DNA from: Pararhizobium sp.
GTDB lineage: Bacteria; Pseudomonadota; Alphaproteobacteria; Rhizobiales; Rhizobiaceae
Length of the DNA stretch: 64,000 nucleotides
Assembly: GCA_030655075.1 (NCBI GenBank)
Contig: JAURWE010000103.1
Coordinates: 1 to 64,000, forward strand
Reading direction: 5' to 3'
Shown: piece after piece, positions 46,806 to 55,800 of the stretch
Layout: each line of letters opens with the position of its first letter
Position numbering within the stretch: position 1 is the first letter of the stretch
The notes under the pieces: model-generated
Database searches by the model: none
Seen by the model: only the letters and a program-made list of their open reading frames with translations
Told to the model about the DNA's origin: nothing
Made by a program: the position numbers and the translations under genes

Positions 46806-47882
46806 TCAGAGTCGTTCACCGCCTCTGCGATCAAAAACGTGCAGTTTTTCGCTCGGCAGACCGAGTTTGACCGTCGCTCCAAGCGCCTTCTCGGCGAGAT
46901 TGCTCCCTGCCCTTGCGATAATCCGTCCGTGCGGGGTGGCAAAGAAATACAGTTTTTCATGGCCGAGGTTTTCGATGCTTTCGAGGGTTCCCTCGATACT
47001 GCACGCCGCCAGGGCGTCAATCTCGACGTGTTCGGGCCGTATCCCGACGGTCATCTCTTCCGCTGTCCGCTGCCCGGCGTGCAGATCGAGTTGCAGCGGG
47101 CCGATCATCGCCGCGCCGCCAGCGCTGCGGGCCTCGAAGAAATTCATCGGCGGCGAGCCGATGAATTTGGCGACGAACAGGTTGGCCGGACGATGATAGA
47201 CCTCGTCCGGCGTGCCGAACTGCATGAGATTGGATTTTCCGGCCTGCTTCAGCGGCGCCAGCACGGCGATCCGGTCACCCATGGTCATGGCCTCCACCTG
47301 GTCGTGCGTCACGTAGATCATCGTCGAACCGAGCTGCTTGTGAAGCCGGCCGAGTTCGTAGCGCATGGCCGCGCGGAACTCGGCATCGAGGTACGACAGC
47401 GGCTCGTCGAACAGAAAGACCGACGGCTTGCGCACGATGGCGCGGGCCAGGGCAACGCGTTGGCGCTGTCCGCCGGAAAGCGCGCCCGGCCGCTTGTGCA
47501 GTTGGTCCTGAAGATCGACCATGCGGGCGACCTCAGCAACGCTTTTCTCGATCGTGTCGCGGTCGTCGCCGCGAAGCCGCATGCCGAAGGAGATGTTGTC
47601 GGACACCGACATGTGCGGAAACAGCGCGTAGTTCTGAAAGACCATTGCCACGTCGCGTTTTGCCGGATCGAGATCGTTGACCCGGCGCCCGCCGATCGCC
47701 ACGTCTCCATTCCGGCTCGCCTCCAGTCCGGCGATCAGGCGCAGGGTCGTGGACTTGCCGCAACCGGACGGGCCGACAAAAACGACGAACTCGCCGAGCT
47801 TGATATCCAGATCGAGATTTTTGACGACGTCAACGGGACCGTAGGAAATATCGACGTTCTTGAGGGAGACGGCTGCGGACAT
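46806..47882 (-). CDS. Sugar ABC transporter ATPase, UgpC/MalK type (system 1)
   Basis: A 358-residue ATPase with Walker A GPSGCGKST, signature LSGGQRQRVALARA, Walker B VFLFDEP, the switch His in YVTHDQ, and a C-terminal OB-fold regulatory domain with VGIRPEHVEI. Shared UgpC/MalK-type ATPases power many sugar importers. The D-loop reads SYLDAEFR where most relatives have SNLDAKLR, a small oddity. It is last in the operon binding protein-permease-permease-ATPase. Confidence 0.93.
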   Translation of the reverse strand: MSAAVSLKNVDISYGPVDVVKNLDLDIKLGEFVVFVGPSGCGKSTTLRLIAGLEASRNGDVAIGGRRVNDLDPAKRDVAMVFQNYALFPHMSVSDNISFGMRLRGDDRDTIEKSVAEVARMVDLQDQLHKRPGALSGGQRQRVALARAIVRKPSVFLFDEPLSYLDAEFRAAMRYELGRLHKQLGSTMIYVTHDQVEAMTMGDRIAVLAPLKQAGKSNLMQFGTPDEVYHRPANLFVAKFIGSPPMNFFEARSAGGAAMIGPLQLDLHAGQRTAEEMTVGIRPEHVEIDALAACSIEGTLESIENLGHEKLYFFATPHGRIIARAGSNLAEKALGATVKLGLPSEKLHVFDRRGGERL

Positions 47883-47915
47883 GGGATCGGTTCCTTCTTG
47901 TCGCGTTAAGCGGCG

Positions 47916-48749
47916 TTACTTGACAGCGCCGAGGCTGAGGCCCTGGACGATGCGGCGTTGCGCAAGGATGGCGAAGAGCGCCATCGGCAGGATGATGATG
48001 ATCGATGCGGCCGACATGGCGCCCCAGTCGATCGAGGCGTAGCCGCGAAAGCCGGCAACCGCCAAGGTTACGGTCTGCGCATCGCGGAAGGTCAGCGCCA
48101 GAGCAATCGTCAGCTCGTTCCACATCTTGATGCTGTTGAGGATGACCGTGGCAGCAATGCCGGGAGCGGCGATCGGCACATAGATTTTCCAGATCGTCTG
48201 CCAGACGGTGGCACCCTCGAGGCTTGCCGCCTCGGCGAGCGCTGCCGGAATATCGGCAAAGAAGGCGCGCAGCAGCCAGATGGTGAAGGGCAGCGTGAAA
48301 ATCTGGTAGATCAGCGCCAGGCCGAAGACCGTATCGTAAAGCCCGATCCACTGGAAAAACACGTACATCGGCACGATGAACAGGAACTCGGGCAACATGT
48401 AGGAAATCAGCAGCCAGACAAGAATGGTGCGGCGTCCCGGTGCATTGCGGCGGTTGAGGAAATAGGCGGCAGGAATGCCGGCCGCAAGCGCGATGACATT
48501 GCCGATGATGCAGACGATAAGGCTGTTGAAGAAGCCGGACGAAAAACCCGTCGACGACCAGGCCTTGCCGAAGTTTTCCCAGATGGGCGTGAAGAACCAG
48601 ACGGGCGGCATGGCGAAGGCGTCGATCCGCGTCTTCAGCGCGATGGTCAGGATCCAGTAGATCGGAAAGAGCGAAATCGTGACGGCAATGAGCGCGACCA
48701 GATAGGGGACGACAAGACCGGAACGCATGGTGGAAGCCCGAGCACTCAT
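47916..48749 (-). CDS. Sugar ABC permease, MalG type (system 1)
   Basis: A 277-residue inner-membrane permease with six predicted helices. The coupling-helix motif EAASLEGATVWQTIWKIYVP (EAA loop) contacts the ATPase. The start at 48749 overlaps the previous permease stop by 4 bp (ATGA). The open frame upstream of this start is out of register with the real MalF gene and is not coding. Confidence 0.92.
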   Translation of the reverse strand: MSARASTMRSGLVVPYLVALIAVTISLFPIYWILTIALKTRIDAFAMPPVWFFTPIWENFGKAWSSTGFSSGFFNSLIVCIIGNVIALAAGIPAAYFLNRRNAPGRRTILVWLLISYMLPEFLFIVPMYVFFQWIGLYDTVFGLALIYQIFTLPFTIWLLRAFFADIPAALAEAASLEGATVWQTIWKIYVPIAAPGIAATVILNSIKMWNELTIALALTFRDAQTVTLAVAGFRGYASIDWGAMSAASIIIILPMALFAILAQRRIVQGLSLGAVK

Positions 48750-49609
48750 GCCTTTTCTCCATCGTCGCTGTCGATCATCAGATAGATGATGCAAAGGGTG
48801 AGAATGATCAGCGAGAAGACCACGGCAATGGCTGCGGATTCCCCGAATTTGTAGGACTTGAAGGCGGTCTGGTAGGCCAGCGTCTGCACGGTTTCCGTGG
48901 CCCTGAGCGGCCCGCCGCCGGTGGTACCGAAAATGATGTCGAAGACTTTCAGCGTGTCGATCGTGCGGAAGATGATGACGGTGATCAGCACGGGTTTGAG
49001 CATCGGCAGAGTGACATGGCGGAAGGTCTGGAACGGCGTCGCCCCCTCCAGCTTCGCGGCCTCGAAAGGCTCGCTTGGCAAGCTTTTCAGCGCCGAAGAG
49101 AGAATGATGAAGGTGAAGGCGGTCTGCCACCAGGTATCGATCATGATGATCGAGGGCATGGCCGTCGGCACGGTGCCGAGCCAGGCCGGACCGGCAATGC
49201 CGATCAGGGACAACAGATAGTTGACGATGCCAAGGGTGGGATCGAGCATCACCTTCCAGATCAGCGACACGGCAATGCCCGACACCATCAGCGGCATGAT
49301 CATCAGGGTCCGGATCAGGCCGGCACCGACCGTGATGCGGTTGATAGCAAGGGCAAGGCCAAGACCCAGCAGAGTCTCGATGACGACGGCGGAAATGGCG
49401 AAATAGAAAGTGTTGAACAGCGCTTTGGGAAAGCTCGATCCCGACAGGATGCGGGAGAAATTGCGCAAGCCCACGAACTTGCTGGTGGCACCCCAGTTCC
49501 ATTCCAAGAGCGACAGATAGCCGGCATAGATGATGGGATAGAGCGTTCCGGCCGCCAGCAGGAGAATGCAGGGCAGGATCAGCCAACGGAAATGTTTCTC
49601 TCGATGCAT
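48746..49609 (-). CDS. Sugar ABC permease, MalF type (system 1)
   Basis: A 287-residue permease with six helices and the EAA loop EAAKLEGATPFQTFRHVTLP. It forms the channel with the MalG-type partner. It is separated from the binding-protein gene by 78 bp containing a strong hairpin. Confidence 0.92.
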   Translation of the reverse strand: MHREKHFRWLILPCILLLAAGTLYPIIYAGYLSLLEWNWGATSKFVGLRNFSRILSGSSFPKALFNTFYFAISAVVIETLLGLGLALAINRITVGAGLIRTLMIMPLMVSGIAVSLIWKVMLDPTLGIVNYLLSLIGIAGPAWLGTVPTAMPSIIMIDTWWQTAFTFIILSSALKSLPSEPFEAAKLEGATPFQTFRHVTLPMLKPVLITVIIFRTIDTLKVFDIIFGTTGGGPLRATETVQTLAYQTAFKSYKFGESAAIAVVFSLIILTLCIIYLMIDSDDGEKA

Positions 49610-49648
49610 GGATTCAATCCTGCGGTTTGGACCAGATCTTGGCGGATC

Positions 49649-49678
49649 GGCAAGGCCGGGCGGTGCCTCGGCCTTGCC
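49649..49678 (-). other. Hairpin between binding-protein and permease genes (system 1)
   Basis: Perfect 10-bp arms GGCAAGGCCG/CGGCCTTGCC with a 10-base loop. On the minus strand no U-run follows, so it probably stabilises or partly terminates the mRNA, giving more binding protein than permease. Confidence 0.6.
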
Positions 49679-49687
49679 TTTTGCTCG

Positions 49688-51019
49688 TTAGTTGATGGAA
49701 TCCGCCACTGTCGTCTGCAGCTCTTCGACCGCCTCTGCCGGCGGGGTGCCGCCATAGATCTGATGGATCGTATCGACGATCATCAGCACCACGTCGCTCC
49801 AGCCCTGCCGAAACACCGAAGTCGGGCGGGTGTGCTGCATCTGGGTTTTGACCGCTTCGACATAGCCGGGGTTGAGGGCCGCGACATAGGCCGGGTCCGC
49901 CCATGAAGAATCGCGCGGCGCACCGCCCGTGGCCGTTCCAAGCTCAGCCGTCAGCTTCTTCGAGGTTGCCCATTGCACGAAGAGCCAGGCCGCATCCTTG
50001 TTCGGCGAGTTCTTCGGAATGGACACGCCCCAGCTCCAGTGACCGCTATAGCCGATCGAACCCTCGGAGGCGGGCAGCGGAGCGTAGCCGACCTTGCCGG
50101 CGATCGCCGAGGTTTTCGGATCTTCGAAACCGGGCCCGAAGACCGAGGCATCGACGAAGAAGGCCGCATTGCCCTGCGAGAAGAACCGGCTCGCGTCCTC
50201 CCAGCCATAGGACAGCACGCTCGGCGGGCCGGCCTTCAGCAGGCCCGCATAATAGGACAGGCCCTTGGCAATGCGCGGGTCGTTGAAACGCGGCTTCGAC
50301 CAATCACCGTCGAACCAGAGATTATAGGGAAGATCGGCCTTTTCCGTGCCCCAGGCATCAAGCACGATGCCGGTCATCGTATCGACCAGTTCGGCAGAGC
50401 GCTTGCCGCGCATCGAGGCGCCAAAAATCTTGCCGTCGCCTTCCGCCGAAATCTTGTTGGCAGCCGCGATCAGTTCGTCCATTGTGGCGGGAAGCTTGCC
50501 GCCCAGATATTTGCCGACGAGATCCTTGTTGTAGAACAGCGTATAGGCCTCGAACGAAATCGGTATGGCGTAGAGCTGTGGATTGGCATCACCGACCGGG
50601 AAAGACGCGCCATCGCGAAAGCCCTGCGGATAATCTGCAAGATTGTAGTCGGCCTCGGTCTTGGCTGCATCATCGATGTAAGGCGTCAGCGGCTCGACGA
50701 CGCCTGCCTCCCACTGGGTGAACAGTGCAGAGTCCATCTGCACCATGTAGACATCGGCCACCGGCTCGCTTGAGCGAACCGCCAGGTTCATCCGGTCCGT
50801 ATAAAGATCCTCGGCAAAGCCGTCGATCCGCACCTTGATGCCGGTCGCCGCTTCGAATTCGGTGAGATGCGTACGCAGCGACGCCGTCCAGGGATGTTCG
50901 CTGAGGAGCACCGTTATTTCCTTGCCGGACTGCTGTTTCCAGTCGATGGCATAGGCGCTTGTGGATAGGCCGAAAGCCGCAACTGCGGCGATCAATGAGA
51001 TCATTCCCCTGTTTTTCAT
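49688..51019 (-). CDS. Sugar ABC transporter substrate-binding protein (system 1)
   Basis: A 443-residue periplasmic protein of the extracellular solute-binding family 1. The signal peptide MKNRGMISLIAAVAAFGLSTS is cut near AYA/ID (about residue 25). The mature part has EITVLLSEHPWTASL, FEAYTLFYNKDLV and the closing segment WGVSIPKNSPNKDAAWLFVQW typical of the cluster. The ligand is unknown. It is divergent from the GMC oxidoreductase gene across a region with long inverted repeats. Confidence 0.92.
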   Translation of the reverse strand: MKNRGMISLIAAVAAFGLSTSAYAIDWKQQSGKEITVLLSEHPWTASLRTHLTEFEAATGIKVRIDGFAEDLYTDRMNLAVRSSEPVADVYMVQMDSALFTQWEAGVVEPLTPYIDDAAKTEADYNLADYPQGFRDGASFPVGDANPQLYAIPISFEAYTLFYNKDLVGKYLGGKLPATMDELIAAANKISAEGDGKIFGASMRGKRSAELVDTMTGIVLDAWGTEKADLPYNLWFDGDWSKPRFNDPRIAKGLSYYAGLLKAGPPSVLSYGWEDASRFFSQGNAAFFVDASVFGPGFEDPKTSAIAGKVGYAPLPASEGSIGYSGHWSWGVSIPKNSPNKDAAWLFVQWATSKKLTAELGTATGGAPRDSSWADPAYVAALNPGYVEAVKTQMQHTRPTSVFRQGWSDVVLMIVDTIHQIYGGTPPAEAVEELQTTVADSIN

Positions 51020-51044
51020 TGTTCTTCGCTCCAAGGTTAGACGG

Positions 51045-51087
51045 ACATGTAGTTATGTTGACCGCTTGACAACTTGTTACTACATGT
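51045..51087. promoter_or_regulatory. Inverted repeat in the divergent promoter of system 1
   Basis: Perfect 9-bp arms ACATGTAGT (51045-51053) and ACTACATGT (51079-51087) are 25 bp apart. The spacer contains TTATGTTGAC and TTGACAA. Exactly the same 10-mer TTATGTTGAC, continuing into AA, recurs at 52861-52872 before the gntR gene. It is a candidate GntR operator controlling both directions; TTGACA could also be a -35 box. Confidence 0.5.
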
Positions 51088-51227
51088 TAAAGACTAGCTA
51101 ACACAGGCTTGCAAACCTGTCTAGTGCCTCTCCTAAAATGGCATAATGTCGATGCAAGCCGGTTTTTGAGAACACAGCGAACTGCCTCGTTGCCATTCAC
51201 CGCAACGGTAAGGATTGAAAGAACATC

Positions 51228-52826
51228 ATGAGCGTCCAGGCCTCCGAATTCGATTACGTCATTGTCGGCGCAGGGTCCGCAGGCTGCATCCTGGCAAGCC
51301 GGCTGACGGAGAATCCGGCGGTTACCGTGTGCCTTGTCGAGGCCGGGTCGAGTGACCGGAGCATCTTCATCCAGATGCCTGCGGCCCTGACCTTTCCGAT
51401 CGAGAGCGATCGCTACAACTGGAAATTCGAAAGCGAGCCGGAGCCCGAGCTTCACGGCCGCAGCATCGGCCAGGCCCGCGGCCGCGGCTTGGGCGGAAGC
51501 TCGTCCATCAACGGCATGGTCTTCGTGCGCGGCGCGGCACAGGATTATGATGGATGGCGTGACCTCGGCGCCGAGGGCTGGGACTTCAAGGATTGCCTGC
51601 CCTATTTCAAGAAGATGGAAAGTTTCGAGGGCGGCCGCGATCCTGCGCGCGGCGGATCCGGGCCGATCACCGTGGTCCGCAGCAAGGCAGAGCATCCGCT
51701 CTATCAATCCTTTCTGAAGGCAGGCCAGGAGTTCGGCCTGCGCGATGCCGGCGATTACAACAGCGGCAATCAGGAAGGCGTGCACGTCACGCAGGCCAAC
51801 ATTCGTGACGGCGTCCGCTGCAGCACCAGCCTTGCCTATCTGAAACCTGCGGCTGGCCGCAAAAACCTCACTATTCTCACGGGCTGCCTGGTCGAAAAGA
51901 TCGATTTCGATGGCCGCACCGCCATCGGCGTAACACTCTCTCAGCGCGGCACACGGCGACAGATCCGGGCGGCACGCGAAACCATCCTGTCCGCAGGCAC
52001 GGTCGGCTCGCCGCATCTGCTGATGCTGTCGGGCATCGGCGAGCGCGGCGCGCTTTCGGCCCATGGCATTGCGTCGCTGGCGCATCTACCGGGTGTCGGC
52101 GCCGATTTGCAGGACCACGTGGTGGCGCCGCTGCGGTTCCGGTCCGCCGAAGGCGTATCGATCCGCAAGCAGCTGAACACCATCGGCCGCCTAAAGCTCG
52201 GCATCGAATGGCTGCTGTTCAAGACCGGGCTCGGCGCCACGAATTTCTTCGAAGTCGGCGCCTTCTTCAAGAGCAACGACGCGGTCGACTACTTCAACAT
52301 GCAGCATGAGTTCCTGCCGTTCCTCGCCGATTTCCAGTCCGGCAAGGTGAAGATATCCGACGGTTTTCAGTATTTCGTCAGCCAGATGCGGCCGCACAGC
52401 CGTGGCAGCATCGCGCTGAAATCCGCCGACCCGGCCGCCAAGCCGTCGATCCGCTTCAACTACCTGACGGACCGCCGCGACACATTGGAAATGATCGGCG
52501 GCATCCGCAAGACGCTGGAGATGGCGGAGCAACCGGCCTGGTCGCGCTACAGAGGCGAAGCTGTCGAGACGCCGGACCGGAAGGCCTCCGACGCTGACAT
52601 CGAAGCCTGGCTGCGCACGATCGCCAACACCGAGCACCACCCGACAAGCACCTGCCGGATGGGTTCGGACGACCTCTCCGTCGTCGATTCCTCCGGGCTC
52701 GTCCACGGTCTGGAGCGCCTGCGCATCGTCGACGGGTCTATCCTGCCGCGCGTGCCCTCGGCCAATATCAATGCGCCGATCATGATGGTGGCCGAAAAGA
52801 TTGCCGACGTTATCGCCAGGAGATAA
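51228..52826 (+). CDS. GMC-family FAD oxidoreductase
   Basis: A 532-residue choline-dehydrogenase-like flavoenzyme. The FAD-binding motif is VIVGAGSAGCILASRL (residues 11-26); the second GMC signature is GRGLGGSSSINGM; and the C terminus has the catalytic His in HHPTSTCRMG and the NINAPIMMVAEKIAD segment. No signal peptide is seen, so it acts in the cytoplasm. It oxidises an alcohol or sugar; placement next to a sugar importer makes the imported compound the likely substrate. Confidence 0.92.
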   Translation: MSVQASEFDYVIVGAGSAGCILASRLTENPAVTVCLVEAGSSDRSIFIQMPAALTFPIESDRYNWKFESEPEPELHGRSIGQARGRGLGGSSSINGMVFVRGAAQDYDGWRDLGAEGWDFKDCLPYFKKMESFEGGRDPARGGSGPITVVRSKAEHPLYQSFLKAGQEFGLRDAGDYNSGNQEGVHVTQANIRDGVRCSTSLAYLKPAAGRKNLTILTGCLVEKIDFDGRTAIGVTLSQRGTRRQIRAARETILSAGTVGSPHLLMLSGIGERGALSAHGIASLAHLPGVGADLQDHVVAPLRFRSAEGVSIRKQLNTIGRLKLGIEWLLFKTGLGATNFFEVGAFFKSNDAVDYFNMQHEFLPFLADFQSGKVKISDGFQYFVSQMRPHSRGSIALKSADPAAKPSIRFNYLTDRRDTLEMIGGIRKTLEMAEQPAWSRYRGEAVETPDRKASDADIEAWLRTIANTEHHPTSTCRMGSDDLSVVDSSGLVHGLERLRIVDGSILPRVPSANINAPIMMVAEKIADVIARR

Positions 52827-52860
52827 CAGCTGAGGCAAAAGCCGGCCCATGGCTTGAGAC

Positions 52861-52872
52861 TTATGTTGACAA
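52861..52872 (+). promoter_or_regulatory. Second copy of the TTATGTTGACAA element before gntR
   Basis: TTATGTTGACAA lies 57 bp before the gntR start. The 10-mer TTATGTTGAC is identical to 51053-51062. It may be a GntR half-site for autoregulation or a -35 element. Confidence 0.4.
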
Positions 52873-52928
52873 GTTAGAGAGCGGCGGCCTTTGCTCTCGC
52901 GATCGAAATGAACTGAAAAGAGAAGAAC

Positions 52929-53681
52929 GTGTCCGACACCTGGAAGAAACCCATCCGCAAGAGCGGCGCCGTCCCGATGTATATTCAGGTGGCGGAAATT
53001 CTCGACACGGCGGTCAAGTCGCGCGGCGACGCCACCTATGCGCTTCCCTCCGAAGGCGAACTGTCCCGCGAATTCGGCGTCTCCCGCGTCACGGTCCGCC
53101 AGGCGCTGAAGCAGCTCGAGACGCGCGGCGTCATCTACAGCGAGCACGGCCGGGGCTATTTCAAGACCGCGTCGCGCATGCGCGGCGTCTCGGGCTTCCA
53201 CAGTTTTACCTCCGAAGTGCGCAGGCTCGGCGGCACGCCGAGTTCCGCCATCATTGACTACCGCGACGGCGAGAAACTGCCCGCCCGGTTTCAGGGCCAT
53301 CTCGAAGCCAGCAGCGACAACAGCGCCGATTTCATCTTCCTGCGCCGCGTGCGCTCGATCGATGGCAACCCCGTCGCGATCGAGGATGCCTACCTGCCGG
53401 CCCGGCTCTATCCCTCCGCCACGCGCGCCATTTTCGAGGGCTCGTCCCTTTATGACGAAATGACGTCGACATGGGGCATCGTGCCGACCTGGACGGACGC
53501 CCTGTTCGAGCCGGTCGCCGCAAATGCGGAAGAAGCGGCGCTGCTGCAGATCGCGGAAGGATCACCAGTCATCACCGTCTGGCGCGTCACCGTCACCGAT
53601 ACGGACCAGGCCGTCGAATACGTGCGCTCGGTCTACAAGGGCGACGGCTTCATGCTTAACGTCAACCGGTACCGGTTGTAG
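52929..53681 (+). CDS. GntR-family regulator, HutC/UTRA type
   Basis: A 250-residue regulator. The N-terminal winged helix includes LPSEGELSREFGVSRVTVRQ (about 39-58), and the C-terminal UTRA domain (about 95-245) binds a small molecule, commonly a sugar phosphate or amino-sugar phosphate. The start is GTG 52929. It lies between the GMC and ROK genes and is spaced 3 bp from the latter, so it probably controls this locus, including the divergent ABC operon. Confidence 0.9.
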   Translation: MSDTWKKPIRKSGAVPMYIQVAEILDTAVKSRGDATYALPSEGELSREFGVSRVTVRQALKQLETRGVIYSEHGRGYFKTASRMRGVSGFHSFTSEVRRLGGTPSSAIIDYRDGEKLPARFQGHLEASSDNSADFIFLRRVRSIDGNPVAIEDAYLPARLYPSATRAIFEGSSLYDEMTSTWGIVPTWTDALFEPVAANAEEAALLQIAEGSPVITVWRVTVTDTDQAVEYVRSVYKGDGFMLNVNRYRL

Positions 53682-53684
53682 GGG

Positions 53685-54659
53685 ATGGCCGTGTCGAAAC
53701 CAACCCACGCGATCGGCATCGACATCGGCGGCGGCAGCACGAAGATCGGTCTCGTGTCGTCCGAAGGCGTGGTCGAAGATCGCGTGCGTTTGGTCATCGA
53801 GCCCGGCGACGATGCAACAACCATCGTCGCTCAGTATGCTGCGGCGATCCGCGAGATCATGGCACACAACCCCGCCGCCCGGCCCATCGGCATCGGTATC
53901 GGCTTTCCGGGCCTCATCCACCCCGATAATCTTTCGGGGACGCTCGGCAACATCCCGGCCCTGGACGATTTCCCGCTCGCCGAAAGCATCGGGCGGCCGT
54001 TTTCGCTTGCCGCCCGCATGGAGAACGACGCCACCGCCGCCGGCCTTGCCGAAGCCATGTTCGGGCGCGACCGGGAGGCAGGCCGCCTGTTGCTGATCAC
54101 GGCCGGAACCGGGATTGGCGTCGCCTTCACGGTGGATGGAAAACCGTTTGTCACCTATGGCGGCTGCCTCGGCGACGCCGGTCACGTCATCATGAACATC
54201 GACCAGCCGAAACGATGCCGCCAGGGCTGTCTCGGTTGCCTGGAATCGATGGCCTCGGGTCATGCCCTGAATGGCACGGCATCCAGCTATGCCTGCGCCA
54301 ATCCCCACAGCGCCATTGCAAAACGCGCAGCTCAGCGCGGCCAGCCCGCCGATGCCTCGGACATTGTTTACTGCGCGCTCGACGGTGATGCGGCCGCCAT
54401 AGGCATCCTGGACGAGGCTGGCCGCCTGATCGGCCGCGCGGCCGCCACCTGGGCGCACATCTTTGCCCCCTCGGTCATCCTTGTCGGCGGCGGTCTCAGT
54501 GCGGCCGGCGATCTCCTGCTGAAGCCCATCGAAGACGAGGCCCGTCTCTGCGGCCTCGATCTCTACCTGAAAAATGTGCGCTTCGCCCTCGCCTCGCTCG
54601 GCAACGACGCCGGAATGATCGGCGCCGCCGCCCAGATATTTCTCAAACAAACAGCCTGA
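53685..54659 (+). CDS. ROK-family sugar kinase
   Basis: A 324-residue ROK protein without the helix-turn-helix of ROK repressors, hence a kinase. It has the phosphate loop IGIDIGGGSTKIGLV, the catalytic Asp region RMENDATAAGLAEAMFG, and the zinc motif CRQGCLGCLE in the place of the family's CxCGxxGCxE. It would phosphorylate a hexose or amino sugar taken up by the importer. It is coupled to gntR and is 10 bp before the SIS gene. Confidence 0.9.
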   Translation: MAVSKPTHAIGIDIGGGSTKIGLVSSEGVVEDRVRLVIEPGDDATTIVAQYAAAIREIMAHNPAARPIGIGIGFPGLIHPDNLSGTLGNIPALDDFPLAESIGRPFSLAARMENDATAAGLAEAMFGRDREAGRLLLITAGTGIGVAFTVDGKPFVTYGGCLGDAGHVIMNIDQPKRCRQGCLGCLESMASGHALNGTASSYACANPHSAIAKRAAQRGQPADASDIVYCALDGDAAAIGILDEAGRLIGRAAATWAHIFAPSVILVGGGLSAAGDLLLKPIEDEARLCGLDLYLKNVRFALASLGNDAGMIGAAAQIFLKQTA

Positions 54660-54669
54660 TGGAGTTTCC

Positions 54670-55725
54670 GTGTCCAAATCCTACCTCGATGAAATCGCCG
54701 AACAGCCCGCCGCAATCCGCTCCATGGCGAAGTTCCTGACGACAGACTTTGCTGGCAAGGTCGAAGGACTGCGGGCCGCAATCGACAGCGGCGTCATCCG
54801 GCACCTCATCCTGACAGGCATGGGTGGTTCGCTCTTCAGCGCCTATGGCACATGGCTGCGCCTCAGCGAAGGCCTGAACATTCCGGTCTCACTCTGGGAT
54901 ACATCCGAGCTCATTCAGCAGGCGCCCGCACTGCTGCGCGACGGCACGATGATCATCGCCATCTCCCAGTCCGGCGAAAGCGTCGAGCTTCGCCGCATGG
55001 CCGAGATCGATACGGCATCGAGTCTGCGCGTCAGCATCACCAACACACCGGAAAACTCTCTGACCCGCTGGGCGGGGTTGTCGATGGCAACCGAAGTCGG
55101 ACCGGAGCAAACTGTTTCGACCAAGACCTATACGGCCGGGCTTGTTGCTCTCTACATTCTGGAAACGCTGTTGCTGGGCGGCAAGAACGATCTGCAGCAG
55201 GAGATTGATGCGCTGGCGGACAGCGTCGAGACGCTGATCCCGCAGATGCAGACTGAAGCGCCAAAACTTCTCGCCTTCATCGGCCACGACCAGCCCATCG
55301 TCTTCATCGGCCGGGGAACGAGTTACGGCAGTGCCGCGATGGCAGCCCTTGTCACTGCCGAAGCCGCCAAGGCGTACACAAGTGCACTGTCAGGCGGCCA
55401 GTTTCGCCACGGACCGCTGGAACTGGTCCGCGACGGCTTTCGCAGCATCCTCTTCATGGGCGACGGTGCCGGACGCAGCCTGAACGCCAAGACAGCCAAC
55501 GACATTGCCGGTTTTGGCGGCCGTTGCCTGGTGATCGAGCCGGAAGATGCAAACACCGCTGCGTCCGCCAGCGTGCAGACGCTCGCCCTGCCGAAAGTCG
55601 CCGAAGGGCTCCTGCCCGTTCTCGAAATTCTGCCCATCCAGCTCCTGATGGTTCCCATGGCCATCGCCCGCAGCTTCGAACCGGCAAAATTCCTCAACGG
55701 ATCGAAAATCACCATCATCGAATGA
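54670..55725 (+). CDS. Double-SIS sugar-phosphate isomerase/deaminase (GlmS C-domain/AgaS/NagB-II type)
   Basis: A 351-residue protein with two SIS domains. The first has GMGGSLFSAYGTW and ISQSGESVELRRM; the second has FIGRGTSYGSAAMAAL and SGGQFRHGPLELV, the GlmS isomerase-like segment. No glutamine-amidotransferase domain is present. Such proteins act as glucosamine-6-phosphate deaminases, AgaS deaminase/isomerases or deglycases. Following a ROK kinase, a role on an amino-sugar phosphate is likely but not proven. The start GTG 54670 has GGAG 5 bp upstream. Confidence 0.87.
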   Translation: MSKSYLDEIAEQPAAIRSMAKFLTTDFAGKVEGLRAAIDSGVIRHLILTGMGGSLFSAYGTWLRLSEGLNIPVSLWDTSELIQQAPALLRDGTMIIAISQSGESVELRRMAEIDTASSLRVSITNTPENSLTRWAGLSMATEVGPEQTVSTKTYTAGLVALYILETLLLGGKNDLQQEIDALADSVETLIPQMQTEAPKLLAFIGHDQPIVFIGRGTSYGSAAMAALVTAEAAKAYTSALSGGQFRHGPLELVRDGFRSILFMGDGAGRSLNAKTANDIAGFGGRCLVIEPEDANTAASASVQTLALPKVAEGLLPVLEILPIQLLMVPMAIARSFEPAKFLNGSKITIIE

Positions 55726-55748
55726 TGAAGCCGCCGGTGCGAATTGCG

Positions 55749-55775
55749 TGTGGTGTGGGCTGAAGCCCACCCACA
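55749..55775. terminator. Hairpin between convergent SIS and ABC ATPase genes
   Basis: An imperfect stem of about 12 bp around GTGGGCT-GA-AGCCCAC (one bulge, 2-base apparent loop) lies between two converging stops. There is no T-run, so it is a weak terminator candidate for both strands. Confidence 0.4.
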
Positions 55776-55800
55776 ACAGCGCCTTCAACCGTTCTCCCGC

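Noticed and set aside
48750..49586. Upstream extension of the MalG-type permease frame
   Set aside because: It runs through the MalF-type gene in another frame; the ATGA overlap fixes the true start at 48749.
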